From Pseudomonadota bacterium (lineage in GTDB: Bacteria; Pseudomonadota; Gammaproteobacteria; Burkholderiales; Burkholderiaceae_B): a stretch of 6,352 bases of DNA. A program made the position numbers and the translations under genes. The stretch is taken from NCBI GenBank assembly GCA_023389535.1, contig JAEWEH010000263.1, positions 1-6,352 of the forward strand. Direction: 5' to 3'. Shown here one piece after another: positions 1 to 5,534 of the stretch (position 1 is its first letter; each line of letters begins with the position of its first letter). The notes under the pieces are model-generated. The model made no database searches. It saw only the letters and a list, made by a program, of their open reading frames with translations, and was not told the origin of the DNA.

Positions 1-267
1 CAGGAACGCTTCTACAATATGCAAGCAACATCCGCAACCGTTGCTGATTTGACGCCGCTGCTCGCTAGAAAGTTTCAACCTGATCCCGCAAATACCATGT
101 CCAGAAAGCCTACGCCGATGACCTTTAATCGACAGCCGATGGAAAATCAAGCGCGTGTGCGGGTCTCGCCGGCCGTTCGCGGCTTGGGCGTCGCCCAGCG
201 CCTGCTGGAATCACTGGGGGCGCATGCTGCGGCCGCAGGCGTGAAAGTTCGTACGAGCAGTAAATAG
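1..267 (+). pseudogene. Probable GNAT acetyltransferase remnant (fragment)
   Basis: This reading frame is open from the left edge to a TAG stop at 265-267; its first ATG is at 19. Only the stretch encoded by about 157-249 looks like a known family. It contains SPAVRGLGVAQRLL followed by an Ala-rich helix and GVKV, which resembles motif A of GNAT N-acetyltransferases (beta-4, the Arg-x-x-Gly-x-Gly/Ala pyrophosphate-binding loop, and alpha-3). The sequence before it is more AT-rich and does not resemble a GNAT N-terminus. The sequence after it stops within five codons, so the beta-5 and C-terminal half are missing. Just upstream, at about 140-157, a different frame reads WKIKRV, which would fit the residues normally preceding this motif and hints at a small indel near 158. 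No clear ribosome binding site precedes the ATG at 19. I infer a decayed fragment; a short unrelated gene entering from the left edge is the alternative. Confidence 0.45.
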
Positions 268-291
268 TTCTGATCTGAATGTTCCAGGGCT

Positions 292-720
292 TCAGAATGT
301 CACCACCACGGAAGGGCTGCTGCGCTGGGCTTCGCCATGGTAGACGGCTTCGATATTGTTGCCGTCGGGGTCCAGCACGAAGGCGGCATAGTAGCCGGGG
401 TGGTATTCGCGAAATCCCGGCGCGCCGTTGTCCTTGCCCCCGTGGGCCAGTGCTGCGCGGTGGAAGGCGTCGACCATGGCCGGGTCTTGCGCCTGGAACG
501 CCAGGTGGTGGCGGCCCGTCACTTGGCCGGTTGCGGCTGCGCTATCCGCGCTGGATACAAAGAGTTCGTCGGCCCAGAAATAACCATCGCCGGTTCCCCC
601 CATCGGGACTTTCAGTGCGTCGAACACGGCCTGGTAGAAAGACTGGCTGGCCGTAAGGTCCCGCACGACGAGTTGTATATGGTCGATCAAACGGCCACGA
701 TGCAGTTCCTGTGCTTCCAT
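292..720 (-). CDS. VOC family protein (glyoxalase/bleomycin-resistance fold)
   Basis: This 142-residue protein is a single vicinal-oxygen-chelate module pair, the usual size for small VOC proteins. Family members are metal-dependent lyases, isomerases, dioxygenases or thiol transferases, or non-catalytic binders; the substrate cannot be read from the sequence. It shows the opening beta strand with IDHIQLVVRD (possible metal ligand His14), a second half beginning at GRHHLAF (His71/His72) and the closing signature LDPDGNNIEAV (Glu124), the expected His/His/Glu metal set. There is no signal peptide or membrane segment, so it should be cytoplasmic. The start is chosen because GGAG lies six bases upstream of the ATG at 720; the same frame is open back to about 1293 but that part runs through the subunit IV and III genes. 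It is the last gene of the minus-strand block, 47 bases after the subunit IV stop, so it may be cotranscribed with the oxidase genes. No functional link to respiration is evident. The fold is confident, the reaction unknown. Confidence 0.9.
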   Translation of the reverse strand: MEAQELHRGRLIDHIQLVVRDLTASQSFYQAVFDALKVPMGGTGDGYFWADELFVSSADSAAATGQVTGRHHLAFQAQDPAMVDAFHRAALAHGGKDNGAPGFREYHPGYYAAFVLDPDGNNIEAVYHGEAQRSSPSVVVTF

Positions 721-726
721 GGTGTG

Positions 727-730
727 CTCC
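727..730 (-). promoter_or_regulatory. Ribosome binding site for the VOC gene
   Basis: GGAG on the minus strand lies six bases before the ATG at 720, in the 47-base gap after the subunit IV stop. It fixes the start of the VOC protein although the frame is open much further upstream. Confidence 0.6.
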
Positions 731-767
731 GGTTCGTAGTGGTTTTTTTTTGCATCATACAACGCCG

Positions 768-1148
768 CTACTGCCCCGCCTGCAAACTGGGCTCCGCCTT
801 TTGCCACGCGTTGGGTACGGTGCTGCGGCTTAGGTAGTCGGCGCCGCTCAACAGGAACAGCAAGCACAGGGTCACGATGCCGACGATAGCTATCAGCCGC
901 AGGATGGCGGGGGCGGTCCGCAGGCGCATGAAGAAAGCGGCCACCAGCAGCGCCTTGGCGGCGGCGATCCCAAAATTCAGGGCGGCATTGCCAGGACCCA
1001 GCGGGATGAAGGATGTGCTGACCGTCGCCGTCAGCAGCAGCATCAGGGCAACCCAGACCGCGATCAAAGGCACGCGGGAGGGCGCATGCGTGCCGCTGCG
1101 ATCCGGCGGCCGCCGGCGGTCCGGACGCCGAGCTTGGGCAGTGTTCAT
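768..1148 (-). CDS. Cytochrome c oxidase small subunit IV (prokaryotic COX4 family)
   Basis: This 126-residue inner-membrane protein has an Arg- and Pro-rich cytoplasmic-looking N-terminus of about 25 residues followed by three predicted membrane helices at roughly 27-47, 55-75 and 82-102. The pattern of helix 1, a loop with GPGNAALN, then KALLVAAFFMRLR in helix 2 is typical of the prokaryotic subunit IV family (COX4_pro) seen in caa3 and related oxidases. This subunit has no cofactor and is thought to help assemble or stabilise subunits I and III. The start ATG overlaps the subunit III stop by four bases (ATGA), which supports both the start and translational coupling; only a G-rich tract about nine bases upstream serves as a possible Shine-Dalgarno. 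The stop is TAG. Sequence conservation in this family is low, so the assignment rests on helix layout plus position directly after subunit III. Confidence 0.85.
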   Translation of the reverse strand: MNTAQARRPDRRRPPDRSGTHAPSRVPLIAVWVALMLLLTATVSTSFIPLGPGNAALNFGIAAAKALLVAAFFMRLRTAPAILRLIAIVGIVTLCLLFLLSGADYLSRSTVPNAWQKAEPSLQAGQ

Positions 1149-1807
1149 AGCGATCTGCCCCCCAGATAGAGCACCGGGAAAAGGAAAATCCAGATGATGT
1201 CGACGAAGTGCCAGTACAGGGCCACGATGTCGAGGCGGCGGCTGGCATCGTGGTCGACCGCTCGGGCAAGCTCGTGGCGGCAGTACAGGACAAGGCCTAT
1301 GCCTATGATCAGGTGCAACGCATGCAGCAAGGTGGAAAAAAAGTAAATGAAGTAGAACAACTGGGCGGCGGTTTGGTCCGCAGCCGGCGCGGCCATGTGA
1401 AAAGAGCCACCGGGCACCAGGCCTTCGGACCAGTCTTGTGCATATTCATAGCCTTTGACAACAATAAATAGCAGGCCCATCAGCACGGTTGCATCCAGCA
1501 TGCGTAATAAGATTCTTGGGCTGTTTTGACGGCTGCGGGACAGGGCGGGCGAGCCACCCGCTAACCGCTCGGCCTCTTGCACCGCCAGGGCGATGGCCAG
1601 GCTGCTGGTCAGCAGGATCGCCGTGTTCAGCGTGCCGCAAAACAGGTCCGTGTGGCGGCTGGCCAGCGCGAAGGCATCTGGAAAAGCATGCCGGCCGTAC
1701 AGGTAAGCGAAGAACACAGGGCCGAAGAACATGATTTCCGAACCCAGGAACACCCACATCCCCATGCGTGCGCGATTGCTTCTGGGCAGGCTTGCTGTGG
1801 ATTCCAT
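1145..1807 (-). CDS. coxC: Cytochrome c oxidase subunit III (five-helix form)
   Basis: This 220-residue membrane protein is subunit III of the heme-copper oxidase. It carries no redox centre and supports stability and proton uptake of subunit I. Visible family motifs are MGMWVFLGSEIMFFG in the first helix (Glu24), KGYEY (Glu121), the HALH segment in the fourth helix (His162 and His165) and the closing YWHFVDIIWIFLFP. Helices fall at about 16-38, 56-77, 104-119, 148-174 and 194-215. That gives five, as in the shorter bacterial form that lacks the two N-terminal helices of the mitochondrial protein. The start at 1807 is chosen because AGGA lies eight bases upstream and the family begins shortly before the first helix; ATGs further upstream (1837, 1864) would overlap the end of subunit I and add residues with no family resemblance. 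The gene begins four bases after the subunit I stop and overlaps subunit IV by four bases. Confidence 0.95.
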   Translation of the reverse strand: MESTASLPRSNRARMGMWVFLGSEIMFFGPVFFAYLYGRHAFPDAFALASRHTDLFCGTLNTAILLTSSLAIALAVQEAERLAGGSPALSRSRQNSPRILLRMLDATVLMGLLFIVVKGYEYAQDWSEGLVPGGSFHMAAPAADQTAAQLFYFIYFFSTLLHALHLIIGIGLVLYCRHELARAVDHDASRRLDIVALYWHFVDIIWIFLFPVLYLGGRSL

Positions 1808-1811
1808 GGCT

Positions 1812-3398
1812 TCAGTCCTGTACGGGATGATAATCATAGGGCTCGCGCGTTCCGTTGGGCGCATGCTCGAAGTTGTGCGTTGGAGGCGGCGAGGCCGTCT
1901 GCCATTCCAGCCCGGTGGCCCGCCAGGGATTGTCTGGCGCCGACTGCCCGCGGCAGCAGGACCAAATCAGATACGCCAAAGGAAGCAGATAGCCGATGGC
2001 CAGTATCGAGGCGCCGGCCGATGACAATGCATTCAAGACTTGAAAGTCGTCCGGATAAGTGTGGTATCTGCGTGGCATGCCTTCGTAACCCAGCAGGTAT
2101 TGCGGAAAGAACGTCAGGTTGAATCCGGCGAAAATGATCAAGGCGGCGACGCGCGCCCAGGATTCGGGATACAGCCTTCCGGTGATCTTGGACCACCAGA
2201 AATGCAGGGCGCCCATATAGGCCATGACGGCGCCTCCCACCATGATGTAATGGAAATGGGCGACCACGAAATAGGTATCCGTGACATGCACATCCACGGC
2301 GAGCGACGCCAAAAACAATCCGGTCAGGCCACCTTGCAGGAATAGAACGACGAAGCCCAGCGCGTACAGCATCGGCGCGGTGAACGTGATGACGCCTTTG
2401 TACAGGGTGGCTGTCCAGTTGAACACCTTGATGGCCGAAGGTACGGCGACCAGAAAGCTCAATGCCGAGAACACCAGGCTGGCGTAGACCGACTGCCCGC
2501 TGACGAACATATGGTGGCCCCACACCAGAAAACTGATGACGGCGATGCCGATGATCGCGTACGCCATATAGCGATAGCCAAATACGCGGCGCCGCGCAAA
2601 GCATGGGATGATCTCGCTGGCGACCCCCATGGCGGGCAGGATCATGATGTACACCGCCGGATGGGAATAGAACCAGAACAGATGCTGAAAAAGCAGCGGG
2701 TCGCCCCCCAGGGCGGGGTTGAATAGTCCTATATGGAAGATGCGCTCGGCTGCGAGCAGCAACAGCGTGATCGCCAGCACGGGAGTGGCCAGCACCAGGA
2801 TGATGCTGGTGCCATAAATGGCCCAGATGAAGAGCGGCAGCTTGAACCAGCCCATGCCGGGCGCCCGCAAGGTGTGCACCGTGACGATGAAGTTCAGGCC
2901 GGTCAGTATGGACGAAAAGCCCAGGATCAGAACCCCGCACAAAGTCAGGACGACATGGGTATTGGAGAACACGGAAGAATAGGGCGTGTAGAACGTCCAC
3001 CCCGTATCCACGCCGCCCAGCATCAAGGCCGCGATAGTAAACAGTCCACCGGCCGCGTACAGATACCAGCTCAGCAGGTTCAATCTTGGGAAGGCAAGGT
3101 CGCGCGCGCCGATCATCAGCGGCACCAGGAAGTTGCCGAAGACGGACGGGATGGACGGAATAAGAAACAGCCACACCATGATGACACCATGTGCGGTGAA
3201 CAAGCGGTTATAGGTGTCCGAATCGACGACGTCCGCGACGGGCGTGATCAGCTCCAGCCGTATCAGGGCAGCGGCGACCGCGCCGATGAAAAAGAACGCG
3301 GTAATCGAAACCGCATACAGGATGGCTATGCGCTTGTGGTCGTGGCTATGCAGCCATGACCACAGCGTATAGCCCTCATCCAGATAGCTGTGCCGCAT
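1812..3398 (-). CDS. coxA: Cytochrome c oxidase subunit I, A2-type (heme a / heme a3-CuB)
   Basis: This 528-residue polytopic protein is the catalytic subunit that reduces O2 to water and pumps protons. Numbering from the ATG at 3398, the low-spin heme ligands are His70 and His383, the heme a3 ligand is His381 (AHFHY), and the CuB ligands are His246, His295 and His296 (WGHHMF), with cross-linking Tyr250. The segment before the CuB ligand reads YSHPAVY: Tyr244-Ser245 and no Glu at the usual place, the mark of A2-type oxidases. D-channel residues Asp100 and Asn107 (DLAFPRLN) and the K-channel lysine Lys324 with Ser321 (PSAIKVFNW) are kept. The Mg-site histidine next to Asp374 is Thr (VTDTYF). 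About twelve helices are expected and length is normal. The ATG shares one base with the subunit II stop (TGATG), and GGAG lies ten bases upstream; a GTG at 3401, seven bases from GGAG, would add one residue and is an equal alternative. Confidence 0.98.
   Translation of the reverse strand: MRHSYLDEGYTLWSWLHSHDHKRIAILYAVSITAFFFIGAVAAALIRLELITPVADVVDSDTYNRLFTAHGVIMVWLFLIPSIPSVFGNFLVPLMIGARDLAFPRLNLLSWYLYAAGGLFTIAALMLGGVDTGWTFYTPYSSVFSNTHVVLTLCGVLILGFSSILTGLNFIVTVHTLRAPGMGWFKLPLFIWAIYGTSIILVLATPVLAITLLLLAAERIFHIGLFNPALGGDPLLFQHLFWFYSHPAVYIMILPAMGVASEIIPCFARRRVFGYRYMAYAIIGIAVISFLVWGHHMFVSGQSVYASLVFSALSFLVAVPSAIKVFNWTATLYKGVITFTAPMLYALGFVVLFLQGGLTGLFLASLAVDVHVTDTYFVVAHFHYIMVGGAVMAYMGALHFWWSKITGRLYPESWARVAALIIFAGFNLTFFPQYLLGYEGMPRRYHTYPDDFQVLNALSSAGASILAIGYLLPLAYLIWSCCRGQSAPDNPWRATGLEWQTASPPPTHNFEHAPNGTREPYDYHPVQD
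1816..1819 (-). promoter_or_regulatory. Ribosome binding site for subunit III
   Basis: AGGA on the minus strand lies eight bases before the ATG at 1807, inside the last codons of subunit I. It supports the 220-residue form of subunit III. Confidence 0.45.
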
Positions 3399-4351
3399 CA
3401 CGGCCGTTCTCCGGCAAGCTGATCGGTATCCAGCGAGCGTATGTATTCGATGATGGCCATGATCTCCTCTTCATTGAGTTGACCCTTGAAAGACGGCATG
3501 ATGGTGTCGAACCCGGCGACCACCTGTTTCTGCGGCTCCAGTATCGAATCGCGGATATACGTCTCGTTCGCAATGATGTCGCTGCCGTCGGAAAGGTGGA
3601 CTCGCCGTCCGGGCAGGCCGGCCAGTTCGGGCGCATGGACGGTCGACGACGCCGCATGGCAGCCTATGCAGCCATGCTGGCGGAACAGCGCAAAGCCTTG
3701 CTGGGCAAGCCCCGGCTGGCTGTCGCCCGCATCCCGCCACCGGGAGTATTCTTCAGGTGGCATAGCGATGATGCGTCCTTTCATGACTGAATGGTCGGTG
3801 CCGCAGTATTCGGCGCAGAGCAAAGGGTATTCACCCGCCCGGTCCGCTTCGAACCACAGGACACTATATCGGCCGGGCACCACGTCCCGCTTGTTGCGAA
3901 AGGCCGGTACAAAAAAACTGTGGATGACATCCTGCGACGTCATGATCAGCTTTACCGGCGTGTTCAGCGGTATATGCAGTTCATTGATCTCGCGCCGCCC
4001 GTTGGGATGCTCGACCTTCCACATCCATTGACGGGCCACCACGAATACCGGCATCGCGTCTTCGGGCGGCTGGGATTGCCGCGCATAGTCATATGCGGCC
4101 CATACGAACAATCCCATGAACACGGTCAAGGGTGCGATCGTCCATGCGGCCTCCAGTCCTTTGGCATGGGTCGGCGGTCGGTCCCGGCTGGCTGGGGAAC
4201 CTTTGCGGTAGCGATAGGAAAAGACAGCAATCAGCACGATGAAAATCGCTGCCATCAGCGTCGAGAACCCCACCAGCGTGAAGTACAGTACGTCCGTTCC
4301 GCGCGCGGCGGCCGAAGCGGCCGGGGCAAGCAAGGTCAGGCCTTCGCTCAT
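3398..4351 (-). CDS. coxB: Cytochrome c oxidase subunit II with fused cytochrome c domain (caa3 type)
   Basis: This 317-residue protein carries the CuA electron-entry site and a covalently bound heme c on the periplasmic side. Two membrane helices lie at about 21-46 and 68-90; there is no separate cleavable signal. The cupredoxin domain has RQWMWK, with the aromatic residues used for electron transfer, then CuA ligands His144, Cys179, Glu181, Cys183, His187 and Met190 in [12 protein letters not shown]. The C-terminal domain (about 215-310) is a class I cytochrome c with CIGCH (Cys228, Cys231, His232) and probable axial Met285 in MPSF. A single CXXCH means one heme. The start at 4351 is set by AAGGGG seven bases upstream and a four-base ATGA overlap with the SCO gene; the open frame extends 45 codons further upstream but that part overlaps SCO and is not family-like. 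The fused heme lets it take electrons directly from a quinol oxidoreductase such as alternative complex III. Confidence 0.97.
   Translation of the reverse strand: MSEGLTLLAPAASAAARGTDVLYFTLVGFSTLMAAIFIVLIAVFSYRYRKGSPASRDRPPTHAKGLEAAWTIAPLTVFMGLFVWAAYDYARQSQPPEDAMPVFVVARQWMWKVEHPNGRREINELHIPLNTPVKLIMTSQDVIHSFFVPAFRNKRDVVPGRYSVLWFEADRAGEYPLLCAEYCGTDHSVMKGRIIAMPPEEYSRWRDAGDSQPGLAQQGFALFRQHGCIGCHAASSTVHAPELAGLPGRRVHLSDGSDIIANETYIRDSILEPQKQVVAGFDTIMPSFKGQLNEEEIMAIIEYIRSLDTDQLAGERP
3409..3412 (-). promoter_or_regulatory. Ribosome binding site for subunit I
   Basis: GGAG on the minus strand lies ten bases before the ATG at 3398 and seven before the GTG at 3401. It supports initiation at this junction but does not decide between the two adjacent codons. 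Confidence 0.5.
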
Positions 4352-5172
4352 GCGCTTGCCCCTTTGCGCCTGTGCAGCAACCAGATGCTCCCGGCCAGCA
4401 GCACCATGCTGGCGAGACCGGCGATGCGCACCAGGCCCAACGCAGCCCAGGTATAGCGGCCCTGGACGGGATCGTAATGGCTGCACAGCAAGGCGATACG
4501 TTCCGAAAGAGGTCCGATGCGGTTGCCGGCGGCTTCGATCAGCGCCAGCCGGATGTCGCGTCGCTCGAACCTCAAGCCCGTGAAATAACGCGAAATATGG
4601 CCGTCGGGCGTCGCGATCAGGAATCCGGCGGGGTGGTCATACTGGCCGCTGGCGCGGCCATAGCGATACTCGAAGCCGGCGGCCCGGGCCAGCTTGGCAA
4701 TATTGTCTTGTGATCCGGTCAGCAGATGCAGTCGGTTTGCGCCCGTGTCGGCGGCAAGATAGGCGGCGTGCTTGCGGGCCGCGTCCTCCGGTGTCTCAGC
4801 AGGATCGATACCCACGCCAACGATGGCATAGGGCAAGTCTATGCCTTGCACGCCTTGCAGTACACCGTCCATGACGGTGCTGCATAGTCGCGGGCAATGG
4901 TAGTAGCCAAAAACCATCAGGACCGGCTTGGCGCCGAAAAATTCGCTCAAGTTGCGCTGGCGGCCCCGTTCGTCGGTAAAGGCAAGCGCCAGGGGCAGCG
5001 CGGCGCCTCTCTCAAAGCGGAAGGCCGGAGCTGCCGACGAGTGCGCTACGTCCGGGCTCGACGCTTGCGTCTGCGCGGCGGCAAGGTCTGCTGTGCGGGC
5101 CGGCAGTGCAATGCCTAGGGCGATAAGCAAGCCGATCGTCAGCGTCGCCGTCAGTATTGACTTCCATGTCAT
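4348..5172 (-). CDS. SCO1/SenC family copper chaperone with extra C-terminal membrane helix
   Basis: This 274-residue protein has a thioredoxin-like fold used to deliver copper to, or reduce, the CuA site of subunit II. An N-terminal hydrophobic segment (about 5-25) serves as anchor or signal. The copper site is visible: HCPRLC gives the CxxxC pair Cys93 and Cys97, and His180 lies in YDHPAGF before the TPDG turn. Unlike classical SCO1 (about 200 residues with one anchor), the chain continues with a conserved-looking LLCSHYDP segment (extra Cys230) and a second hydrophobic helix at about 243-267 ending in HRRK, so it may be anchored at both ends. That arrangement is known to me from SCO homologues in alternative complex III/oxidase clusters. 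The start at 5172 is chosen over a longer open frame beginning at 5403: GGAAGG sits seven bases upstream, the ATG overlaps the previous stop by four bases, and the upstream extension is Arg-rich and not family-like. Confidence 0.95.
   Translation of the reverse strand: MTWKSILTATLTIGLLIALGIALPARTADLAAAQTQASSPDVAHSSAAPAFRFERGAALPLALAFTDERGRQRNLSEFFGAKPVLMVFGYYHCPRLCSTVMDGVLQGVQGIDLPYAIVGVGIDPAETPEDAARKHAAYLAADTGANRLHLLTGSQDNIAKLARAAGFEYRYGRASGQYDHPAGFLIATPDGHISRYFTGLRFERRDIRLALIEAAGNRIGPLSERIALLCSHYDPVQGRYTWAALGLVRIAGLASMVLLAGSIWLLHRRKGASA
4359..4364 (-). promoter_or_regulatory. Ribosome binding site fixing the subunit II start
   Basis: On the minus strand AAGGGG lies seven bases before the ATG at 4351, within the last codons of the SCO gene. 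Together with the ATGA overlap it sets the subunit II start at 4351, giving 317 residues. Confidence 0.65.
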
Positions 5173-5534
5173 GGCGCATCCTTCCCTGCTGGCGACGCCT
5201 GCTTTTCGGCGAGCGCCTTCATCGCCGCGTCGATGGGGATGCGGATGATGCCGTGTTGCCGGTCCACCCATGCGTAGCTTTCGGCGATCTGCTGCTTCTC
5301 CTTCAGATACGCGGCCAGTTCCGGTTGCGGCGCCGGCTCCAGTTCGGGCGACGGGAAATGCCCGGCATGTTGCGCCGCGGTGTCCGGGTTTTTTATGTTC
5401 CATAAGCTGCTCAGGCCTTGCGCCGCCGCCAGCACCAGCAACAGGACGGCGGCGAGCAAGCCCAGTAGCGGCAATACCCGCGACAGCGGTACGTTGCCTT
5501 GCTCCGGTCGATGGGCGGCCCGATCGTCATCCAT
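5169..5534 (-). CDS. Small single-pass membrane protein of the act/cox cluster, function unknown
   Basis: This 121-residue protein has a short charged N-terminus, one hydrophobic helix at about 18-42 (LPLLGLLAAVLLLVLAAAQG), and a soluble tail of about 75 residues, probably periplasmic. The tail is Pro/Glu-rich at 61-71 (PSPELEPAPQP), then has a helical charged stretch (AAYLKEKQQIAESY) and the motif WVDRQHGIIRIPIDAAM (89-105). I recall small proteins with a similar WVDR...G..RIPID.AM ending at this position in other act/cox clusters, but I know of no assigned function. The motif is also reminiscent of the end of cytochrome-linked small proteins; there is no CXXCH and no cysteine at all, so it binds no heme c. 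The gene overlaps the ActF-like gene by eight bases and SCO by four, placing it firmly in the operon. A structural or assembly role for the ACIII-oxidase supercomplex is inference only. Confidence 0.8.
   Translation of the reverse strand: MDDDRAAHRPEQGNVPLSRVLPLLGLLAAVLLLVLAAAQGLSSLWNIKNPDTAAQHAGHFPSPELEPAPQPELAAYLKEKQQIAESYAWVDRQHGIIRIPIDAAMKALAEKQASPAGKDAP
5180..5185 (-). promoter_or_regulatory. Ribosome binding site fixing the SCO start
   Basis: On the minus strand GGAAGG lies seven bases before the ATG at 5172, inside the last codons of the upstream small membrane protein gene. It is the best Shine-Dalgarno match in the region and argues for the short SCO form rather than the frame starting at 5403. 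Confidence 0.7.

Noticed and set aside
227..238. Perfect 12-base palindrome ctgcggccgcag
   Set aside because: It has no loop and no T run, and it falls in an Ala-rich coding part of the GNAT fragment, where GC-rich codons produce it easily.
267..298. Inverted repeats after the VOC stop as a transcription terminator
   Set aside because: The possible stems (TTCTGA with TCAGAA, or TCTGAA with TTCAGA) are only six pairs, AT-rich, with loops of 11 to 18 bases, and no T run follows on the minus strand.
721..1293. Upstream extension of the VOC frame through the subunit IV and III genes, possibly a fusion or frameshift product
   Set aside because: The extension overlaps two well supported genes in another frame and has no family resemblance. 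A good ribosome binding site precedes the ATG at 720.
1834..3174. Long minus-strand open frame of 446 codons inside subunit I
   Set aside because: It lies out of frame within a strongly supported oxidase gene and is rich in Arg, His, Gly and Pro with no recognisable domain, as expected for a shadow frame in GC-rich DNA.
2733..3359. Plus-strand open frame of 208 codons opposite subunit I
   Set aside because: It is antisense to a conserved gene and is dominated by Gln, Asp, Gly and Arg in a pattern typical of reverse-complement frames of hydrophobic proteins.
5173..5403. Longer N-terminus for the SCO protein starting at 5403
   Set aside because: The extra 77 residues overlap the small membrane protein gene, are Arg/Gly-rich without family similarity, and lack a better ribosome binding site than the ATG at 5172.
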